Shown piece after piece: positions 53,417-62,976 of a stretch of DNA of 64,000 nucleotides. A program made the position numbers and the translations under genes. The stretch covers positions 5,037,501 through 5,101,500 of the forward strand of contig NZ_CP063849.1 of the NCBI RefSeq assembly GCF_015277775.1. The letters run 5' to 3'. This stretch comes from Paludibaculum fermentans. GTDB lineage: Bacteria; Acidobacteriota; Terriglobia; Bryobacterales; Bryobacteraceae. The notes under the pieces were generated by a model. It was not told where the DNA came from. It saw nothing but the letters and a program-made list of their open reading frames with translations, and did not search any database. The stretch's first letter is position 1. Each line of letters starts with the position of its first letter.

Positions 53417-54834
53417 GAGAACGACGCGGGCAATGTCGCGCAGAATACAGTTCCGGCCGGACTTGTAGCGTCCAGGCGCAGTTCGCCGTGGTGCATTCCG
53501 GCGATCCAGCGGGCGATGGACAATCCCAGGCCCGCGCCGCCGGAAGTTCCGGACGAGCGGCTTCTGGCGGTATCGGCGCGATAGAAGCGGTCGAAGATGA
53601 GTGGCTGGGCTTCGGCTGGGATACCCGGCCCCGTATCCTCGACGAAGATATCGTAAAGGTCCTCGCGGCGCTTCAGCCGGATCGTGACGCGGCCACCGGG
53701 CAAGGAGTACTTCACGGCGTTGTCCAAGAGGATCATCACCATCTGGCGCAGCAGCGATTCATCGGCGTGGCAGAGGGACTCCGCCATATGGTCTAGCTCC
53801 ACCCTCACAGAGAGTTTCTCGCCCAGCACGCGGGCGGCGGTGGCGGTGTCCGCCAGGAGTTCGTCCAGGTAGAACTTACTCAGCCGCAGGGGGACGGCGC
53901 CAGAGTCGGCCCGGGCCAGCAGGAACATATCCTCCACCACGCGTTTCAGGCGGCGCAACTGTCCATCGATGATCTGGAGGGCCTCCCGATACTCGGCCTC
54001 GGTGCGGTTCGGCTTCTCGAGAGTCACCTCCGTGGCGGTGTGGGCTACGGAGACGGGGGTCCGGAGTTCGTGCGAGGCATCGGCCATGAAGCGGCGCTGC
54101 TGGTCGAAGGCGTGCCCCAGGCGCTCCAGGAGGCGGTTGAAGGTCTGGGCGAGGAGCCCCAATTCGTCGCCGGGGTTCAGAATGGGGACGCGCCGGTCCA
54201 GGTTGCGCGAGGTGATGGACTCCACCGTCTGCGAGATCAGGACGACGGGGGCCAGGCTCTTGCGCGCGAGCCAGTAGCCGCCCAGCGCCGACAGGAAGAC
54301 CGCAATGGGTACGCCCAGAAGGAACGACTGCCGGAGTGTGGTGACTTCGCGCTCAGTATCCAGCTCCGATTCGCCGGAAACAAACAGGTACGCGCCGTGA
54401 TTCGGTAATGACAGCCGCAGCGCGGAGTAGCGCCAGCCATGGCCGGACCAGCGGGCCGGATTCGATTGGAGGGTAAGCCGGGCGGACTGCTGAACGGCAT
54501 CGGTGGCAACGGTGCGGGCCTCCGAATCGGGCTTCAATCCGACGATGCGATCGCCCTGCACGATCGTCACGGCTTGGGCCGGGAAGGTGAGCTGGTGGAT
54601 GCTGACCAGCACCGACCGGAAGGAGACTTCGCCGGGCTCCTTGCCCTCGTGTTCCTCGATCTCATGCTTCAGTGAGGCAGCCAACACTCGGCCGGCCAAC
54701 TCCAGACGTGAGTCCAGCCGCTGGTAGCGGCTTTCCACCAGCTGCGAAAAAACGGCGAAACCGGAGACGGCCAGAATGAGGCTGAAGACGGCGACGTACC
54801 AGAGGGTCAGGCGGGCGCGGATGGACTTAATCAT
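53413..54834 (-). CDS. Sensor histidine kinase (CusS/QseC-like)
   Basis: A 473-residue two-TM kinase. TM1 (about 10-32) and TM2 (about 170-192) flank a periplasmic sensor of about 140 residues. Then come HAMP, the H box FMADASHELRTPVSVAH, N box LLDNAVKYSLPGG, and G boxes VEDTGPGIP and GGAGLGLSIAR. ATG 54834 overlaps the response-regulator stop. It is encoded after a CzcCBA-type efflux operon, so periplasmic divalent metal is the probable signal. Its stop overlaps the convergent gene at 52280-53416 by 4 bp. Confidence 0.94.
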   Translation of the reverse strand: MIKSIRARLTLWYVAVFSLILAVSGFAVFSQLVESRYQRLDSRLELAGRVLAASLKHEIEEHEGKEPGEVSFRSVLVSIHQLTFPAQAVTIVQGDRIVGLKPDSEARTVATDAVQQSARLTLQSNPARWSGHGWRYSALRLSLPNHGAYLFVSGESELDTEREVTTLRQSFLLGVPIAVFLSALGGYWLARKSLAPVVLISQTVESITSRNLDRRVPILNPGDELGLLAQTFNRLLERLGHAFDQQRRFMADASHELRTPVSVAHTATEVTLEKPNRTEAEYREALQIIDGQLRRLKRVVEDMFLLARADSGAVPLRLSKFYLDELLADTATAARVLGEKLSVRVELDHMAESLCHADESLLRQMVMILLDNAVKYSLPGGRVTIRLKRREDLYDIFVEDTGPGIPAEAQPLIFDRFYRADTARSRSSGTSGGAGLGLSIARWIAGMHHGELRLDATSPAGTVFCATLPASFS

Positions 54835-55510
54835 CCTCGTCACGCCCCCCAATGCGGTAGCCCTCACCGCGGCGGGTGTGGATGAGCCTGGACTCTCCGG
54901 ATGTGTCGACCTTGCGCCGCAGGCGTTGAATATAGACCTCGATCAGGTTGGAGAAGGGATCGTAGGATTCGTCCCAGACGTGTTCAGAGATCTCGGGCCG
55001 GGTGACCACCTCACCCTGCCGTTTACTGAGGTACTCAAGCAGAGCGTATTCCTTGGCGGTGAAGTCGATACTACGGTCGCCTCGACGGACAGAGTGGTTG
55101 CGGGTGTCGAGGGTCAGGTTGGCGACACGGAGCACGGGGTCCTGCAGGGCGGGGCCGCGGCGCAGGAGGGCGCGTATGCGGGCCGACAGTTCCCCGAAAT
55201 CGAATGGCTTCGTCAGATAGTCATCGGCGCCGCTGTCCAGGCCTTCAATCCGGCTCCAAACCTGGTCCTGCGCGGTCAGCATGAGGACCGGAGCGACGGC
55301 ACCCATGCGGCGCATCTCGCGGCAGATCTCGAAACCATTCCGGCCGGGCAGCATGATGTCGAGGATGACCAGGTCGTAGGTGTTGACGGACAGCTTCTCG
55401 ATGGCGGCGTCGCCATCGAAGGCGATGTCCACGGCATAGGTTTGTTCCCGCAGGCCCTTTGCGAGCATGCGGGCCGCGTCCTGTTCATCCTCGACCAAAA
55501 GAAGCCGCAT
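54827..55510 (-). CDS. OmpR-family response regulator
   Basis: A 227-residue regulator with a receiver (MRLLLVEDEQDAARM; phospho-acceptor Asp in LVILDIMLPGRNG; KPFDF) and a winged-helix DNA-binding domain (about 125-225: FTAKEYALLEYLSKRQGEV, LIEVYIQRLRRKVD, RRGEGYRIGG). ATG 55510 begins the receiver strand; a TTG three codons upstream is possible. Partner of the adjacent kinase. It very probably controls the efflux genes that precede it in the same direction. CzcR/CusR-type targets are metal resistance promoters. Confidence 0.95.
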   Translation of the reverse strand: MRLLLVEDEQDAARMLAKGLREQTYAVDIAFDGDAAIEKLSVNTYDLVILDIMLPGRNGFEICREMRRMGAVAPVLMLTAQDQVWSRIEGLDSGADDYLTKPFDFGELSARIRALLRRGPALQDPVLRVANLTLDTRNHSVRRGDRSIDFTAKEYALLEYLSKRQGEVVTRPEISEHVWDESYDPFSNLIEVYIQRLRRKVDTSGESRLIHTRRGEGYRIGGRDEDD

Positions 55511-55528
55511 TGCCGCCAACTCCCCTCG

Positions 55529-58500
55529 TCATGATATTTCGACGGGCGCCATGGCAGCCACCGTTGCGTCAGCGGGCCTGGGTGGGGCAAACCAGGGGAA
55601 GACCACCGGGAGGACCAGCAGGGTGAGCATCGTCGCGGTGAACAGGCCGCCGATGACGACGGTGGCCAAGGGACGCTGAACTTCGGCGCCGGCGGATTGG
55701 GAGAGGGCCATGGGCATGAAGCCGAGGCTGGCGACCATGGCGGTCATCATGACCGGGCGCAGACGGGTGAGGGCGCCTTCCCGGATCGCGCGGTGCAAGG
55801 GCAAGCCGGCCTCCAGCATCTGGTTGATGCAGCTCACCATGACGATGCCGTTCAGCACGGCGACACCAAACAGGGCGATGAAGCCGACCATGGCCGAGAG
55901 GTTCAGGTTCAGCCCGCGAATCCAGAGCGCGGCGATGCCCCCGACCAGGGCGAAGGGGACCGCGCTGAAGATGAGCAGGGCCTGGCGCACCGATGAGAAT
56001 GTAGCGAAGAGAAGCCCGAAGATGATGGCGATGGAGAGGGGCAGGACGATCATGAGGCGGCGCACGGCTCGATCCTGGTTCTCGAATTGCCCGCCCCATT
56101 CGAGGGTGTAGCCGGATGGCAGCTTGAGGGCGCGGTTGAGATGTTGCTGCGCTTCACTGACGAAGCTGCCCAGATCACGGCCGCGAACGTTGCACTGCAC
56201 GACGATGCGGCGCCGGGCGCCTTCGCGGTTGATGACCTCGGGACCCTGTTCGACCGCGATGCGGGCGATCTGGTTGAGCCGCACGCGCTCACCGGCCGTG
56301 GACTGCAGTTGCAGGTTGCCCAACGCCTGGAGGTCATTGCGATAGGCCTGGGGCAGGCGGACGACAATCGGCACCTGCCGTTCGCCCTCGATCATTTCGG
56401 AGACCGTGGTTCCGCCGGTAGTCGAGTCCAGAAGGTCCCGGACATTGCGGACGTCCAAGCCATAGCGGGAGAGCCTGTCGCGGTCGACGGCGACGCGAAG
56501 CTCGGGCACGCCGGTGAGGATCTCGGCCTGCGAGTCGGCCGCCCCGGGGATGGCGCTGATGACCTTGAGGGCCCGATCGGCCAACTGCTCGAGTGTAGCC
56601 AGGTCGCTTCCAAAGATCTTCACCGCCACATCGGCTTTGATGCCGGAGACCACTTCGTCGAGGCGCATGGCCATGGGCTGCGTGAAGTTGCAGACCAAGC
56701 CGGGGATGCGCTCCATCCGTTTGGACATCTGGTCGACCAGCGCCTCTTTGTCGAGCCCCTTGCGCCATTGCTGGTGCGGCTTCAGCAGGACGTAAACGTC
56801 GGCTTCGTAGACGCCCATCGCCTCGGTGGCCAGGTCCGGGCGGCCCAATTTGCTCACCACGCCGCTGACCTCTGGAAACTCCATCACGGCCTTCTCGACG
56901 TGGCTGCTGATGGAGATGGACTCCGGCAGGCTGACGCCGGGCAGTTTGCGCGTCTGAATCAGGATGGAGCCTTCGTCCAGTTTCGGCATGAACTCGGTGC
57001 CGATGTACTTGAGAGAGCCGAGGGCCACAACCATGAGGAGGAGGGAGAACGCGACGATTGCCGTCCGGTGATGCATGGAGTAGTCGAGCACACGCGCATA
57101 GTGGTGCAGGATGACCTCGAACCAGCGGGCATGGCTCTCTTTGTCCGAAGCGCGCAGGCCGAACGTACTGGCCACCGGAACGACAGTTAAGGAGAGAACA
57201 AGTGCGCCCAGCAGAGCGGAGCAGACGGTGATGGCCATGGGCCGGAACATGCGGCCCTCCAGCCCTTCCAGGGTGAGGATGGGCAAGTAGACAGCGACGA
57301 TGATCGCCACGCCAAAGACGATGGGGCGGCTCACTTCGATGGCCGCGTCGCGCACGGTGCGGCGCACGGGCTGGCCGCCGGACTCGCCGATGCGGCGCAC
57401 TGAGTTCTCCACCATGACGACCGCGCCGTCGACGATCATGCCGAAGTCGATGGCGCCGAGGCTCATCAGGTTGGCCGAGACGCCAAAGGCCGCCATCCCG
57501 ATGAAGCCGAAGAGCATGGCGACGGGGATCACGCAGGCGACCAGAAGGGCTGCGCGGAGGTTGCCGAGAAATACAAGGAGGACCACGATGACGAGGATGC
57601 CAGCCTCAAGCAGGTTGCGCTCCACGGTGTGGATGGTGCCGTAGATCACTTCGCTCTGGTCGTAGAAGGGGACGACCTTCACGCCCTCGGGCAGGTGCAT
57701 CGCGGCAAGCTTCTGCTTGGACTTCTCGATGACATCCAGGCCGTTGGCGCCCTTGAGGGCGATGATCATGCCGGAGACGGTCTCCCCTTTTCCGTCGCGG
57801 AGCACCGCGCCCTGCCGGGGCATGGCTCCGGGGACGATATTCGCCACGTCGCTGAGGAGGACGGGGACGCCGGCGCGAGCCAGCAGGACGGTTTTGCCCA
57901 ATTCGCCGAGGGAGGTGGCCCGCCCCAAGCCGTAGACCGTATATTGCTGGTCGAGGTGCTGGATGAAGCCGCCGCCGAAGTTCTCGTTGTTGTCCTGGAC
58001 ACGGAGGAAGACATCACGGAGTGTCAGGCCATAGCGCTGCAGGGCATCCGGGTTGACCTCGATGACGTACTGCTTTGTGTCGCCGCCCCAACTGTTCACC
58101 TCGTTGACTCCTGGAATGGTGCGGAGCTGGAAGCGGAGGCTCCAGTCGTGGAGGGTCTTGCGGTCCATCAGGGAGAGGCCATTGCCATCGACGGTGTACT
58201 GGAGCACCTCGCCGAAGGCCGTGGCCACGGGCCCGAGAGTGGGCTCCAAGCCCTGGGGCAGACGGGAGCGGGCCTCCTGCACGCGCTCATTCACCAACTG
58301 CCGGGCGAAATAGGTGTTGACCTGATCTTCAAAGATGACGGTGGTCATGGACAGCCCGAGCTTGGAGGTGGAGCGGATCTCGAGTGTTTTGGGGAGTCCC
58401 ATGAGAGCGGTCTCGATGGGGAAGGTGACGCGGCTTTCGACCTCCAGCGGAGGCATGGCCGGGCACTCGGTGATCACGACGACCTGATTGTTGGTGAGAT

Positions 58501-58621
58501 CAGGGAAGGCGTCGATGGGCAGGCGGAGCATGACCACCAGACCCACGATAATGACCGCGGCCAGGAGCGCGGCGACCAGGAGCCGGTTGTTCAGCGCGGC
58601 GTCGATGATGCGATTGAGCAT
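55529..58621 (-). CDS. czcA: CzcA-type heavy-metal RND efflux pump
   Basis: A 1030-residue inner-membrane proton-driven pump that exports divalent metal from periplasm or cytoplasm through an RND tripartite complex. It has an N-terminal TM, large periplasmic loops and twelve helices. TM4 holds AIDFGMIVDGAVVMVEN, with the Asp-Asp-Glu relay of the CzcA/CnrA (Co/Zn/Ni/Cd) group; CusA-type copper pumps lack it. Start ATG 58621; 7 bp separate it from the adaptor gene. The exact metal cannot be fixed without binding-site residues. Confidence 0.95.
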   Translation of the reverse strand: MLNRIIDAALNNRLLVAALLAAVIIVGLVVMLRLPIDAFPDLTNNQVVVITECPAMPPLEVESRVTFPIETALMGLPKTLEIRSTSKLGLSMTTVIFEDQVNTYFARQLVNERVQEARSRLPQGLEPTLGPVATAFGEVLQYTVDGNGLSLMDRKTLHDWSLRFQLRTIPGVNEVNSWGGDTKQYVIEVNPDALQRYGLTLRDVFLRVQDNNENFGGGFIQHLDQQYTVYGLGRATSLGELGKTVLLARAGVPVLLSDVANIVPGAMPRQGAVLRDGKGETVSGMIIALKGANGLDVIEKSKQKLAAMHLPEGVKVVPFYDQSEVIYGTIHTVERNLLEAGILVIVVLLVFLGNLRAALLVACVIPVAMLFGFIGMAAFGVSANLMSLGAIDFGMIVDGAVVMVENSVRRIGESGGQPVRRTVRDAAIEVSRPIVFGVAIIVAVYLPILTLEGLEGRMFRPMAITVCSALLGALVLSLTVVPVASTFGLRASDKESHARWFEVILHHYARVLDYSMHHRTAIVAFSLLLMVVALGSLKYIGTEFMPKLDEGSILIQTRKLPGVSLPESISISSHVEKAVMEFPEVSGVVSKLGRPDLATEAMGVYEADVYVLLKPHQQWRKGLDKEALVDQMSKRMERIPGLVCNFTQPMAMRLDEVVSGIKADVAVKIFGSDLATLEQLADRALKVISAIPGAADSQAEILTGVPELRVAVDRDRLSRYGLDVRNVRDLLDSTTGGTTVSEMIEGERQVPIVVRLPQAYRNDLQALGNLQLQSTAGERVRLNQIARIAVEQGPEVINREGARRRIVVQCNVRGRDLGSFVSEAQQHLNRALKLPSGYTLEWGGQFENQDRAVRRLMIVLPLSIAIIFGLLFATFSSVRQALLIFSAVPFALVGGIAALWIRGLNLNLSAMVGFIALFGVAVLNGIVMVSCINQMLEAGLPLHRAIREGALTRLRPVMMTAMVASLGFMPMALSQSAGAEVQRPLATVVIGGLFTATMLTLLVLPVVFPWFAPPRPADATVAAMAPVEIS

Positions 58622-58628
58622 GACGCCG

Positions 58629-59891
58629 TTATTCCCCCTGCAGCGAGCTCTTGAGGAGTTCGCTCTTCAGGGCAAACGCTCCGCGAGTGACGACGCGTTC
58701 CCCCTCGCTGATGCCGCCCGTGACCTCCACCATGCCGTTTGTGGTGGCTCCGATCCTGAGAGTGCGCACCTGGAAGCTGTCGCCGCCTGTCTGCACGAAG
58801 GCCACCTTCTGGCCGTTGACGTCTTCGATGGCGGATTCGGGGATGTACAATGCCGCGCGGCTGGCACCCTGCTCCAGATCCACCTGGGCGAACATCTCCG
58901 GCTTCAGGTTGCCCTGCGCATTGGGCAGATTGATGCGGACTTTGAGGGTGCGGGTGGCGGGGTCGAGCTCTTCGCCCAACTGGAGGACCGTGCCGGCGAA
59001 GGTGCGCTCCGGGAAGGCGCGGACACTGATGCGGGCCTGCATGCCGGGGCGGACGGCCGCCAGGTCGGCTTCGTTCACGCCGGCAATCACCCAGAGGCTG
59101 TTGAGGTTTGAGATGGTGAAGGCTTCCTGTCCTACTGAGAGGACGCTACCGCTGCTGACGAGGCGGCGCAGGATGACCCCGGCATTCGGCGCTTTGATGG
59201 GGACGGCATCGGGATCTTCCGTGGCGTCTCCAGCGTGTTTGGCCCCGTGGGGATCGATCTCCAGGAACTCGGTCATGTGCTGGGTCTCTTTGTCGAGGTC
59301 GGCGCGGGCCTTGACGATGGCGGACTCGGAATTGCGCACGTCGTTGGCAGCCTGATCGGCCTGCTCCTGGGAGATGGCTTCGACTTTCAACAGGCGCTGG
59401 GCACGGTCCGCCACGCGGCGCGCCATCTCCTTGTGCGCGATGGCCCGGTCGAGTTCCGCCTGCGCCTGAATGAAAGCGGCGCGGGTCTCGTGGACGGTGT
59501 GGCTGTGCATCAGGGCCAGGACCTGGCCCTGTTTGACGTGATCGCCGATGTTGGCCAGCACCTGGGTCACCTTGCCTTCGGCGAGGGCGCCCACATGCCA
59601 GGTTTCGTTCTCGTTGACGGTGATCTGTCCATTGGCGCGGATGGTGTCCTTTTCCACGCTGCTGGCGGCGAGCACCATGCCGAGGTTGGCTTCCTTCTGG
59701 GCCTGCGGGTTGAGGTGAATCACTCCGGCCGGGGCTTTGCTGCCGGTGGTCTCAGTGGCGGCCGGCAGGGGAGGAGCCTCGCCTTTGCGCGCGAGGAGGA
59801 TATAAGCCGCCAAGGCGATCACCACGGCGGTGAGGGCTACGGCGAGCATCTGCAGGCGAGTTCTTTGCTCGACGAGCTCGTTTTCGGTCAT
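58629..59891 (-). CDS. czcB: CzcB/CusB-type RND periplasmic adaptor
   Basis: A 420-residue membrane-fusion protein. The N-terminal anchor is at about 14-34 (MLAVALTAVVIALAAYIL). Paired lipoyl-like half motifs (VTQVLANIGDHVKQGQVLALM; IKAPNAGVILRRLVSSGSVL) flank a coiled-coil hairpin, then a beta-barrel (VRPGMQARISVRAFPERTF) and a membrane-proximal domain. It bridges CzcA and CzcC. Its start overlaps the CzcC stop by an ATGA. No metal-binding His/Met-rich tail was seen. Confidence 0.95.
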   Translation of the reverse strand: MTENELVEQRTRLQMLAVALTAVVIALAAYILLARKGEAPPLPAATETTGSKAPAGVIHLNPQAQKEANLGMVLAASSVEKDTIRANGQITVNENETWHVGALAEGKVTQVLANIGDHVKQGQVLALMHSHTVHETRAAFIQAQAELDRAIAHKEMARRVADRAQRLLKVEAISQEQADQAANDVRNSESAIVKARADLDKETQHMTEFLEIDPHGAKHAGDATEDPDAVPIKAPNAGVILRRLVSSGSVLSVGQEAFTISNLNSLWVIAGVNEADLAAVRPGMQARISVRAFPERTFAGTVLQLGEELDPATRTLKVRINLPNAQGNLKPEMFAQVDLEQGASRAALYIPESAIEDVNGQKVAFVQTGGDSFQVRTLRIGATTNGMVEVTGGISEGERVVTRGAFALKSELLKSSLQGE

Positions 59892-61123
59892 GGGTTCGCT
59901 CCAGCGGCGACTTCGAGGGCTACGGCGCTCTGCTGGAAGTCGGCCAGCGAGCGGGTGTACATCAATTGGGTCTCGATGCGGATCCTTTCGGCGTCGAGCA
60001 GGCGGAGGACATCCACACCGCCCTCGCGAAACGCGAACTGGGCGATGCGGGCGGAGTCACGGGCGCGCTGGACCATGCTGGGCAGGTCGCCACTGACGAG
60101 TTTGCGTTTGAGCTCATAGTCGCGGAGGGCGGATTGAAGTTCCGCGGCAACCTGTGTTTCCACCGCGCGAGCGGTTTCCCGGGCGGCTCGCAACTCGGCT
60201 TCGGCGGTGGCGATGTTGCCCTGGTTGCGGTTTCGGACGGGCAGGTTGATCTGCACGCCGGCGATGACGGAATCGAAGCCGGCGGTGCGTTTGTAGCCGA
60301 AGAGGTAGTCCGGATCGGGCTTCGCGTTGGCCAGTTGCAGCTTCACCTGCGCTTCGGCCTGGGCGACGCCGCGGCGGGCGAGCACAACCTCGGGGCGGCG
60401 TTCGACCGCAGCGGCAGGCTCGGGAACGGGGACATCGCGTAGCGCCTCCAGTGCGTCACTGAACTCGACCAGCGGGGGCGGACCGACTCCGATCTCGCGA
60501 TAGAGCTCCAGGCGGCTGCGGTCAGCATCCTGCTGGGCGACGGCGAGAAGCGCATCGACGCGCTGGGACTCGAGTTGGATGCGCAGGAGATCGGCTCCGG
60601 CCGCTGCGCCCTCCTTGACCCTGGATTCGGTGTAGCGGACGACCTGGAGGAGGTTCTGGCGTTCCTCATTGAGGAGGGCGACGACGCGCACGGCTCCGGC
60701 GGCGGCCCAGTAGGCGGCGGCCACGCGGGCGGCGACGTGACGGCGCAGCAGAGCCTGATCGGCTTCGACGCGCGCGGTATTGGCGGCAGCGTATTCGACG
60801 CGTTTGGCGAGTTTGCCGCCGCTCTCGACGGTGTAGCCGGCGTAAGCAAAAGTATCGGTATCCCGCCAGTAGACGAGTCCGGGGCTTTGCCAGAGGCGGG
60901 CATTCTCCTGCTGGAGGTACAGGCGGGGGTTGGGTTTCAGTCCGGCCTGCTGCCGCAGGCCCTGGGCCGCGCCGATGCGCTCCTGCCCGGCGGAGAGGTA
61001 CGCGTTCTTATCGAGCGCCAGGCGGACGGCATCCTGCACGCCCAACCGAACCTGCGCCTCGGCCAACTGGCAGACAACTGCGGCGAGCAGGACGGGCAGG
61101 GTGAAGACTGGGGGCCATCGCAT
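59888..61123 (-). CDS. czcC: CzcC-type outer membrane efflux factor
   Basis: A 411-residue TolC-family protein. It has a signal peptide (MRWPPVFTLPVLLAAVVCQL, cleaved after about 23) without an evident lipobox, and two TolC repeats forming helical barrels (QAGLKPNPRLYLQQENARLW; IAGVQINLPVRNRNQGNIAT). It forms the exit duct of the efflux complex. It is the first gene of the operon; the gap upstream (61124-61225) contains TTATCT-like A+T bases that could be part of the promoter, but no good -35. Confidence 0.92.
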   Translation of the reverse strand: MRWPPVFTLPVLLAAVVCQLAEAQVRLGVQDAVRLALDKNAYLSAGQERIGAAQGLRQQAGLKPNPRLYLQQENARLWQSPGLVYWRDTDTFAYAGYTVESGGKLAKRVEYAAANTARVEADQALLRRHVAARVAAAYWAAAGAVRVVALLNEERQNLLQVVRYTESRVKEGAAAGADLLRIQLESQRVDALLAVAQQDADRSRLELYREIGVGPPPLVEFSDALEALRDVPVPEPAAAVERRPEVVLARRGVAQAEAQVKLQLANAKPDPDYLFGYKRTAGFDSVIAGVQINLPVRNRNQGNIATAEAELRAARETARAVETQVAAELQSALRDYELKRKLVSGDLPSMVQRARDSARIAQFAFREGGVDVLRLLDAERIRIETQLMYTRSLADFQQSAVALEVAAGANP

Positions 61124-61186
61124 GAGGTGACCCCAGGATAGTCAAAGCGAGTTAAACAGAAGATAAATGCCCGGGTGCGAGGACGG

Positions 61187-61208
61187 CCGGCAACCGTGTG
61201 ACTGCCGG
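61187..61208 (-). terminator. Hairpin between tyrosinase and czcC
   Basis: CCGGCA-N10-TGCCGG, a 6-bp perfect stem about 20 bp after the tyrosinase stop and 64 bp upstream of czcC. It lacks a T-run; it may end the tyrosinase message or sit in the czcC leader. Confidence 0.35.
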
Positions 61209-61225
61209 GGAAGAGCTGACGTCCT

Positions 61226-62617
61226 TCAAAGGATGCTGGAAGCGAAGCTGCTGTTGATCCGGAGGCTGGCTCCGATTAGGACGAGATCGGTCCATTTGGA
61301 GTTGGCGGGGGCGCCGGATGGCCGGTAGACGAGGCGCAGGGTTTTCCAGTCGAGCTTCAGTTCGGGTTGTGCGAAGGCGCGCAGGGTGGCGAGCTTGAAC
61401 GGGAGGGCGATTTGGAGGGTTTGCGGAGCGGAGTCCGCGCAGGCAAAGACTGAGAATGCGCCTAGGATGATCGGATCAGCGTTTCCATTCGCAGGCTTAA
61501 TTGCCACCTGATAGAGGAATCCCGGGTGGGCGTCGGGCACCTGCACAGTCACTTCCAAGGGAGACAAAGCCTCCAACCAGGCAGGTGGAATGGTTACCGT
61601 GTCGATCGAATTGGAGAGCACGCTGATTCCCGAGGCCGCCTGTGCGATGACCCTGGCGACAGCAGGGGGCAACTCAAGGGAGCCATCGGACACGCGAAGT
61701 TGCGTCACGACGCTCCGGAACAGGTCGAGCGAGGGAGGTTTGTAGGTATAGCCCAACTTCTCAGTGGAGAGAAAGTCTTTCGCCTTGACCCGGACGTGGT
61801 TGGCATTCTCGTCGTAAAAACCGAAGACCTGTTCATCCCAGTTCTTCTGGAGTGCGGGGTCTGGCTGACTCTGATAGAAACTCCGCCACTGCTCCCAAAG
61901 ACGGTCGACGTTTGCATGGTGGGCGAAGAAGAGGGGGTCGCGGGCCGCGGTTTCCAGATTGCCGAGATCGCCGCCCACCGCGGTGTGAATGCGGATATGA
62001 GGGCCATCAGCGGCCGCACCAGCGGTTTTCGGCCCGCCGCAGAACTCCGCGAAAGATGGGTTCCCTAACCAAGCCCTGACGCCGTCCCGATTGGCGGCTT
62101 CCTGAATCTTCGGGGGATCATTCCAATTCGCCTCTCCCCGCATGACTTGCGCTCCATTGGCGTATATGTCCGGAATCGTCTGGACGTTCTCCCAGTCCCA
62201 GACTGGAAGCCGGAAGTCCGGTTTCCCCAAGAGCTTCGCGAGGATACGTTCATGGAAGTGCAGGAATGCGCGATGCCATGGCAGGAAGGCCCAGTTGTCA
62301 TGAACACCGAGTATTTTGCACGCGTGCCCATGGAGGGCGGCGGTGGAACAGCGGCCGCGAGCGTCCTGGCAGTCGTGCCAGCGCTGGTAGGCAGTCCGAA
62401 GATCGGTCAGATACTGCTTGTCCTGATCGCCAAGCTCAGACGCGAGCCGGCGCTGAAGCACGGCGAGCTTAGGAGGCGACTTGTAGCTCCTGGCCCGGCC
62501 TTCCGGCGGAGACGGCGCCAGACCAGGTTCCAGGCACACCTCTGGCGGTTTCGCCGACAGGCGCACCTGCGCCGCGGACCATGCCGCGGCGCCGAGGAAG
62601 GCGCGCCGGCCGATCAC
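61226..62617 (-). CDS. Tat-exported tyrosinase/polyphenol oxidase (type-3 copper)
   Basis: A 463-residue copper oxidase that would hydroxylate or oxidise phenols. The N-terminus GRRAFLGAAAW is a Tat-like signal. CuA ligands are His96 (ALHGHAC), His106 and His115 (HDNWAFLPWHR), with Cys100 placed like the thioether Cys of plant polyphenol oxidases. CuB ligands are His207, His211 (PHIRIHT) and one of His233/234 (FFAHHANVDRLW). A C-terminal beta-domain (about 310-463) resembles the plant enzymes' shielding domain. Its start overlaps the upstream small gene by an ATGA, implying coupled synthesis. Confidence 0.93.
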   Translation of the reverse strand: MIGRRAFLGAAAWSAAQVRLSAKPPEVCLEPGLAPSPPEGRARSYKSPPKLAVLQRRLASELGDQDKQYLTDLRTAYQRWHDCQDARGRCSTAALHGHACKILGVHDNWAFLPWHRAFLHFHERILAKLLGKPDFRLPVWDWENVQTIPDIYANGAQVMRGEANWNDPPKIQEAANRDGVRAWLGNPSFAEFCGGPKTAGAAADGPHIRIHTAVGGDLGNLETAARDPLFFAHHANVDRLWEQWRSFYQSQPDPALQKNWDEQVFGFYDENANHVRVKAKDFLSTEKLGYTYKPPSLDLFRSVVTQLRVSDGSLELPPAVARVIAQAASGISVLSNSIDTVTIPPAWLEALSPLEVTVQVPDAHPGFLYQVAIKPANGNADPIILGAFSVFACADSAPQTLQIALPFKLATLRAFAQPELKLDWKTLRLVYRPSGAPANSKWTDLVLIGASLRINSSFASSIL

Positions 62618-62940
62618 GATGGAAGCTCCAAGGGCAAGCTATCCATGGCCTGGAGGATCAAATCGAGTTCTGCTCTCGAAGGGCAGGGGCCACCGCCATA
62701 GGGCCCCATCTCGGCAGCAAAAGCCTGCCGGATCGCCTGCGGATTGGTGTTCAGTTGTCCGTGGAAGATCAACTGGTTCCAGTTCACGCCGTTGGCCTCT
62801 GCCTCAGTGAGCGGTATGCGCGCCGCAACCGAATCCCTGATCTGGTCCGGTGTGGGCGCCGCGGATATAGACCGGCGCAGTTCTGAGTCGAATGCCAGCC
62901 CCATGGCGATGGCCAGGGCTTTGCCTTTGCTAAGTGCCAT
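62614..62940 (-). CDS. Small protein coupled to the tyrosinase (possible maturation partner)
   Basis: A 108-residue protein of unknown family (MALSKGKALAIAMGLAFDS start; NGVNWNQLIFHGQLN middle; PYGGGPCPSRAELDLILQAM end). There is no strong signal peptide. ATG 62940 is preferred because AAGAGGTGA is four to five bases upstream; GTG 62946 is the alternative. Its stop overlaps the tyrosinase start by four bases, the arrangement seen for Streptomyces MelC1, the caddie of the MelC2 tyrosinase. No sequence similarity to MelC1 can be shown, so the role is inferred from coupling alone. A copper-delivery or fold-assistance function is the hypothesis. Confidence 0.65.
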   Translation of the reverse strand: MALSKGKALAIAMGLAFDSELRRSISAAPTPDQIRDSVAARIPLTEAEANGVNWNQLIFHGQLNTNPQAIRQAFAAEMGPYGGGPCPSRAELDLILQAMDSLPLELPS

Positions 62941-62976
62941 ATTCACCTCTTGCGTTGTTGATTTTGAACGACGGAC

